DNA of 7,242 bases, from the NCBI GenBank assembly GCA_030634605.1, contig DAOWAK010000058.1, positions 1 through 7,242 of the forward strand. Direction: 5' to 3'. A model generated the notes under the pieces. The model was not told the DNA's origin. It worked only from the letters and a program-made list of their open reading frames with translations, and made no database searches. The position numbers were made by a program, and so were the translations under genes. This document shows positions 6,542 to 7,242 of this stretch, piece by piece. How positions within the stretch are numbered: the first letter of the stretch is position 1; every line of letters starts with the position of its first letter. This stretch comes from Sedimentisphaerales bacterium. GTDB lineage: Bacteria; Planctomycetota; Phycisphaerae; Sedimentisphaerales; SM23-30.

Positions 6542-6630
6542 GGTTATAGTCCGAGTTTTTCTGACGTAGCCCGTCGATGCCGCAGCCGTCCAAAAATGAA
6601 AGATAATTTTTTTACACGTTCTGTTAGAGA

Positions 6631-7242
6631 TTAAAAATCAGAAAAATCAGTGTCGGCGTTAGCTGAACCCATGGGAATGAGTTCTTCGGCAGTAGCGTTA
6701 TCGTTTGCATTAGCAGGAGTCTTCTGGGCAAAAGTGGTGTTTCTCGTTGATACTGATTTGGATTTATTGGAGCTCCGTTTGGTATGGCTGGATTTGCCAC
6801 TGACCAGAGCTATCAGTTCGTTGACCGCGGTGTTCATCTGCGTGGCCTGGGCGTTGAGTTCCTCAGAAGCGCTGGCGGATTCTTCGGCGTTGGCAGCGTT
6901 TTGCTGGGTAACCTTGTCCATCTGAGCCATAGCGGCATTGACCTGATCGATGCCCTGAGATTGTTCCTGACTGGAAGAGGCGCATTATCCTTCCAGCTCG
7001 GAAGTTTTATCGACACCGGAGACGATTTCCCCAAGAGCCTTGGAAACTTCACTGCTGATTCCGACGCCATTCTGGGAGTTTTTGACCGACTGTTCGATCA
7101 TGGCAGCGGTATTTTTGGCAGCTTCGGCACTACGCTGGGCAAGGTTGCGAACTTCCTCGGCAACGACAGCAAAACCTTTGCCGGCTTCACCGGCGCGGGC
7201 AGCTTCGACTGCGGCGTTAAGGGCCAGCAGGTTGGTCTGGAA
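6631..7242 (-). pseudogene. Methyl-accepting chemotaxis protein, C-terminal part, broken by an in-frame stop
   Basis: Only the cytoplasmic signalling end is in view; the N-terminus lies off the right edge. Just after the hairpin tip, the first 85 codons include NLLALNAAVEAARAGEAGKG, FAVVAEEVRNLAQRSAEAA and MIEQS, the conserved region through which receptors bind CheA and CheW. A TAA at 6985-6987 then interrupts ...DKTSELEG. The same frame resumes with CASSSQEQSQGIDQVN and AEESASASEELNAQ, the C-terminal methylation helix, then a Ser/Lys-rich linker and a DFSDF end at the TAA of 6631-6633. Alignment to the usual ...SELVxEIAAASQEQ pattern shows no missing or extra residue, so this is a nonsense change and not a frameshift. 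A single G-to-T change from GAA would explain it. The product would lack most of the second helix and its methylation sites. A restart at ATG 6930 has no ribosome binding site. A sequencing error is the main alternative. Confidence 0.85.
6971..6996. repeat. Inverted repeat surrounding the premature MCP stop codon
   Basis: CTGGAAG (6971-6977) and CTTCCAG (6990-6996) are exact reverse complements separated by 12 bases, and the TAA codon falls within the loop. The arms are simply the coding sequence for the conserved LEG and SSS-Q residues, so the symmetry may be accidental. Confidence 0.6.

Noticed and set aside
5568..6630. tRNA, CRISPR or insertion sequence in the long gene-free stretch
   Set aside because: A GTTCGAA word at 6241-6247 recalls a T-loop but lacks a pairing stem. 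There are no regularly spaced repeats, and no transposase frame or terminal repeats.
6834..7070. Alternative-frame minus-strand frame across the MCP stop codon
   Set aside because: It is in a different frame from the conserved receptor sequence and shows no receptor motif, so it is not evidence for a frameshift.

Overview
The window looks like chromosomal DNA from a Gram-negative (diderm) bacterium of middling GC. It encodes an outer-membrane beta-barrel ending in phenylalanine, a lipoprotein with a type II signal peptide, a periplasmic FecR-domain protein, a CHASE2-type class III nucleotide cyclase and a methyl-accepting chemotaxis protein (MCP). This combination, together with the style of the lipoprotein and the barrel, recalls Planctomycetota of the Phycisphaerae kind. 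That placement is an impression from family resemblance only; Deltaproteobacteria-like or other PVC lineages remain possible. Every gene I can support lies on the minus strand, so the window is best read from right to left.

Right end (7242-6631): the C-terminal part of an MCP whose frame is otherwise perfect but carries an in-frame TAA at 6985-6987, so it is called a pseudogene or interrupted gene. About 90 bases beyond its end is a good minus-strand intrinsic terminator (6518-6541).

Middle (about 6630-5568): more than 1 kb without a convincing protein gene. It holds a second, stronger minus-strand terminator (6184-6223) directly abutting a C14/A10 homopolymer block, a 75-base segment able to fold into a closed stem structure (6020-6094), and a 15-base dyad (5786-5800) upstream of the operon. 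The roughly 290 bases between the two terminators may be a separate non-coding transcript.

Left part (5567 to 1): a four-gene, co-directional, probably operonic block. In order it encodes an alginate-export-family outer-membrane barrel (5567-4086), a small lipoprotein with an SLH-like segment (3984-3478), a secreted FecR-domain protein (3440-2427), and a CHASE2 adenylate cyclase (2385 to beyond the left edge, 795 codons visible without a stop). Gaps are 101, 37 and 41 bases. A candidate promoter with a perfect -10 hexamer lies in the 101-base gap, so the last three genes may also be transcribed separately.

Working model (inference): the barrel and lipoprotein form a surface or outer-membrane module, the FecR protein sits in the periplasm, and the CHASE2 domain senses a periplasmic state that sets cytoplasmic cAMP production. 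The most distinctive points are a recent in-frame tandem duplication of 60 residues inside the CHASE2 sensor, calcium-loop-like DxDxDG motifs in both the barrel and the FecR protein, and the unexplained structured intergenic region.
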